Positions 61,001-64,000 of a stretch of 64,000 nt of DNA are shown piece after piece. Origin of the DNA: Nemopilema nomurai (taxonomy: Eukaryota > Cnidaria > Scyphozoa > Rhizostomeae > Rhizostomatidae); NCBI GenBank assembly GCA_003864495.1, contig ML133383.1, positions 5,626,880 to 5,690,879 on the forward strand, in the 5' to 3' direction. The notes beneath the pieces were generated by a model, which saw only the letters and a list, made by a program, of their open reading frames with translations, did no database searches and was not told the DNA's origin. The translations under genes and the position numbers were made by a program. Each line of letters opens with the position of its first letter. The first letter of the stretch is position 1.

Positions 61001-61980
61001 ACTGCAATATCGAACATCGAATGCTGATGAATTCCTATCTAGTGAAAGCCCATGATACTTTTTCCAGATACATTTCCAGATATACTAGGAATATTTCATA
61101 TCTTTTCTGGGCATAAGTGAAAATCCTTTTCATTTGCATACTGTTGTCTAAGATTGTGTATCTGGTCAAAGCATACGGAAAAATCTTTCTTAATATAAAA
61201 TCACAATTACTTGTTACGTAATGGGAAAAATGTCCTCTTGTAGCCCCATGATCTGATTTAGCGTTCGGCCAATATCACTTCTCACCCGCTGATCAACTTA
61301 CACAAGTTTTAGAATTAACTCTCGACAACTCGCTGCAGCCTGAAAATGCATTACTTTGGTGTTTCGACATCGAATTTGGTGATAGTTCACCGAAAAGGCT
61401 TGGTGGTGGTTAACAAAATCTGAATAAATTTCGGCGGAGCGTAAGATATCTCAAATAAGATTTAGTTGGATTTTGTACAAGATTTCTTTTTTTGAAAAAA
61501 AGCTCACTGGTCACAGAACGCGCTTAGAAATTGAAATCCGTAGAGAAAAAGCGCTGGTCAAAAATCGGCTCTACTCAGAAATGTTTCGCACTAATATTCC
61601 CATTCTTTGCTTTGTTATCCCTCTATTAACTTAATCTAAAACCGTTATTTCAATCGATTTACAAGAACTAGCTAAACAAACATAATTACTTTAGCGTTTG
61701 GGAAAACTTTAGCTTTGCTTGATAATCTCTTAAAACCGAGTCGATTCATAACTTGCTCTGCAACATGATCGCAAAATTAGATCTCAGTCTAATTTTCAAT
61801 GATACAGAAAAGTGACACGATGTGGTTCTGAAAGGGTTGCTGCAAAGAAATGTTCTCGTGAGTAAAAAGGGCGAAGAAGGAATATTATGCGCTGCATTTT
61901 GCAAATGTCGATAGACACTTACTCCTAAAACTTCTTATTAAACTTGGACACTTCGTTTTGCCAATCAGAGCAGATACTCC

Positions 61981-62208
61981 ATGCTCCGAAAGCTGCCAGC
62001 CTGTCATTTTCAGCAGCTTCTAACTGCGTGGGTGGTCTGCAACCTTTGCGCAGGTGCATCTGCCAAACTCAGCGACGCTTGTCACAGCAAAGTCAACAGC
62101 TGCCCGCGGATGACTGTGCAAAGGCTTGCCCGGTCGCATGAACCCTCAGTCAATCGCTTGTCGAACACTGTCTTTGTGCAATTAACACCAATAAAGCAAC
62201 ATTTCTAA
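61981..62208 (+). CDS. Weak candidate: 75-codon secreted-type ORF
   Basis: The frame starts MLRKLPACHFQQLLTAWVVC, continues to a plausible signal cleavage at AGASA|KLS, and leaves a ~47-residue tail with two cysteines. The stretch is GC-richer than its flanks. An AATAAA at about 62189 overlaps the end of the frame, which is unusual for a real gene. An overlapping frame from 61944 is equally open, so this may be chance. Confidence 0.15.
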   Translation: MLRKLPACHFQQLLTAWVVCNLCAGASAKLSDACHSKVNSCPRMTVQRLARSHEPSVNRLSNTVFVQLTPIKQHF

Positions 62209-64000
62209 CGAAGTAATCCACACGCTACTTTGGCCACTTTGCAAAGAAGATTCAAATCCTGACGCTACAAGTACTTCTGCTTGTACTGTTGTCTTGAGCA
62301 CCATGTTCTGTTGTTTGTGCAACTTACAGGCTGGTTTTATTGACGACATGTACTCCTCTTTGAGTCAGCAACAAGCGTGCACATGCCTATGCGTTTAAAA
62401 AGAACTTTTAGAGAATATTATGAAAAAGGTTTTCTACTCTCAGATTACCATCGCATTTCCACACAATCAGCTATTCAAATTTGATTAGACCTATGGCGAA
62501 AAGCCTCAAGCTACTCTTATTTTAATCTTTTTGGAATTGAAGTATTCTCGCCTGCTACTTTTGCCAGTTCTTACGTCTTGCTTGGATGAACTACGGCCAA
62601 ATTATTCTTAACCAGGCTGAAAATTACCAAAAAATGAAGATCAAATCAATGATAAGTCCTTCTTTAATCCTCCCTGTAAAACTTCAACGGATTCTACACC
62701 TCCAAATTCGGGCGGCAATGGAATATTGGATTTAACTGTGGCCAAAGTTGACCTCCGGAGCGATTGCTATGAAAATTAAGTGTCTTGGGATATTTTCTGC
62801 TCTTTGGCTTACTGATTTTCTAATTTCGCTTCACTCACAGGAGGTCTAAACTATTTGTCTGCTTCTTTGAAGCGCATAATTTCTCTAAACTCTTATCTAT
62901 TTAGAAACATAGTAGGTTTGAGGCAATGCCTGCCCTTGATTGAGAAGCTATCGCGGGCATATTAATCCTAAACCACAACCTACATTGCTCATGAGGATGG
63001 CACGTTCCATTGAACTACAGGACTGATTTCTTTGACCGCAATTAAATGAGCTTTCCTACTTGGTCAAATCGCTTAAGAAATAACATAGCTTTTATTAATA
63101 AATCACAGAAAGAACGAAAGTAAACACAAGATTGTAGATTTTTCCATACCCATTCATGGCAAAGAATGGTCTCTATTTTAGGACAGCTGATTATGGTGAT
63201 AAGGAAAGAAATCAACTTTTGCCAATTAAAATGCAAGTTAATCCTTCTTAGCTTGCGCGGCACTTCGAGTTTTATAAGTTGGCATACTGGCATTTAAATT
63301 CGCCTGATTTTTTTTAAAGATCTATTTTGAGACTTGACGTCATGTTAGAAAGCAAATTCTAAGGAATTTGGAAGATCCGTTGCAGGCTTTACCATAATCC
63401 ATATTCGCTTTACTTTAAGTGCTATCATTACCTTTCCAATCCCTTCGAAAACTGTGAAGATTAAATTAAGAACTGAGAGGATATAAAATGGATTTAACTG
63501 TTATTGAATGATATGGCAATTATTGTCCTGGTTATTAGGTATGGATTATATAGGAATATTGAGCGAATCCTTTTCAAGTTTTTCAACAGCTCGTGAAAAG
63601 CTTTCCCTCTAAGTTAAGCACCCTCTAACCATACAGTCTTTCGCGAACTGAAAACTTCTAAGGGAAAGGTTTACAAAGTTATCACTTCCACCCCCCAATC
63701 GCAGCATATGCAATAATTAATTGTCTGATTTATTCATGCTACAAAGTGACTTAGGGTCACGAATAAAACTTTTTCATGAAAAGCCTGTCCATTTCTGCGG
63801 GAACTTTTGCTCTCATTCCACGTTCACAGATTCCTTAGGTGCCTATCTCATGCTAAAGCGCGACTTTTTAGCACAGAATATGTACATTTTGCTTTCCCGG
63901 TTATTCATCTTTCGACTTTTCATATACATGCGAGTCGCTAAGAAAAGTTAGGTTAAAAACCCGTGTAAGTGTTGATCAATAGATTCTGATTTATAGGTGC

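Larger units (their letters stand above)
53766..64000. other. Downstream region without a confident gene
   Basis: About 10 kb with no exon that I can assign. Possible transposase remnants (54.9-55.8 kb, 57.7-58.0 kb), a 13-bp triplicate at 54164 and a weak secreted-type ORF at 61981 are listed separately. Other ORFs up to about 130 codons lack motifs and behave like chance frames. No tRNA, rRNA or snRNA gene was recognised. Confidence 0.45.

Noticed and set aside
62240..62265. GATTCAAATCC as a tRNA T-loop
   Set aside because: No acceptor, D-arm or anticodon stem can be formed around it; no tRNA gene was found anywhere in the window.

Overview
The window reads as nuclear DNA of an intron-rich invertebrate animal. 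All supported introns are GT-AG, non-coding DNA is AT-rich, microsatellites and minisatellites are common, and a ciliary transport gene (IFT43) is spread over tens of kilobases. Nothing bacterial, viral or organellar was seen. A cnidarian or similar early-branching marine animal would fit an intronless isopenicillin-N-synthase-like dioxygenase beside ordinary spliced animal genes, but the taxon is inferred, not shown.

Layout. Four genes, all on the + strand, are well supported. (1) 1359-3517: a three-exon gene for a 599-residue coiled-coil, acidic protein of unknown function, with one copy of a related helical domain in each of its two large exons. (2) 6452-7465: an uninterrupted 337-residue Fe(II)/2-oxoglutarate-type dioxygenase with an intact HxD...H and RxS active site. 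(3) 9096-10531: a two-exon, 332-residue short-chain dehydrogenase/reductase that most resembles the oxidoreductase half of WWOX but has no WW domains. (4) about 12.1-53.8 kb: IFT43, an intraflagellar transport complex A subunit, rebuilt here from ten small exons (the first is tentative) giving 213 residues. Introns make up about 98.5% of its span, and three of them are 7-15 kb.

The IFT43 introns hold most of the other structure: a decayed pogo/Tigger-like transposase fragment, a 20-bp minisatellite beside a long CT run, a cluster of four unrelated tandem repeats within about 1.1 kb, a MITE-like inverted-repeat element, two GC-richer islands dense in transcription-factor-like motifs (possible enhancers), a perfect CTCF-type motif and a few unassigned ORFs. 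From 53.8 to 64 kb no confident gene was found, only possible transposon remnants and weak ORFs.

No operon-like cooperation is visible; the four genes look like independent neighbours. The gene models rest on reading frames, intron phases and remembered family motifs. No database search or transcript evidence was available. I found no convincing novel system. The best leads are the duplicated-domain coiled-coil protein, the extreme expansion of IFT43 with its 21-nt microexon, and the motif-dense intronic islands.
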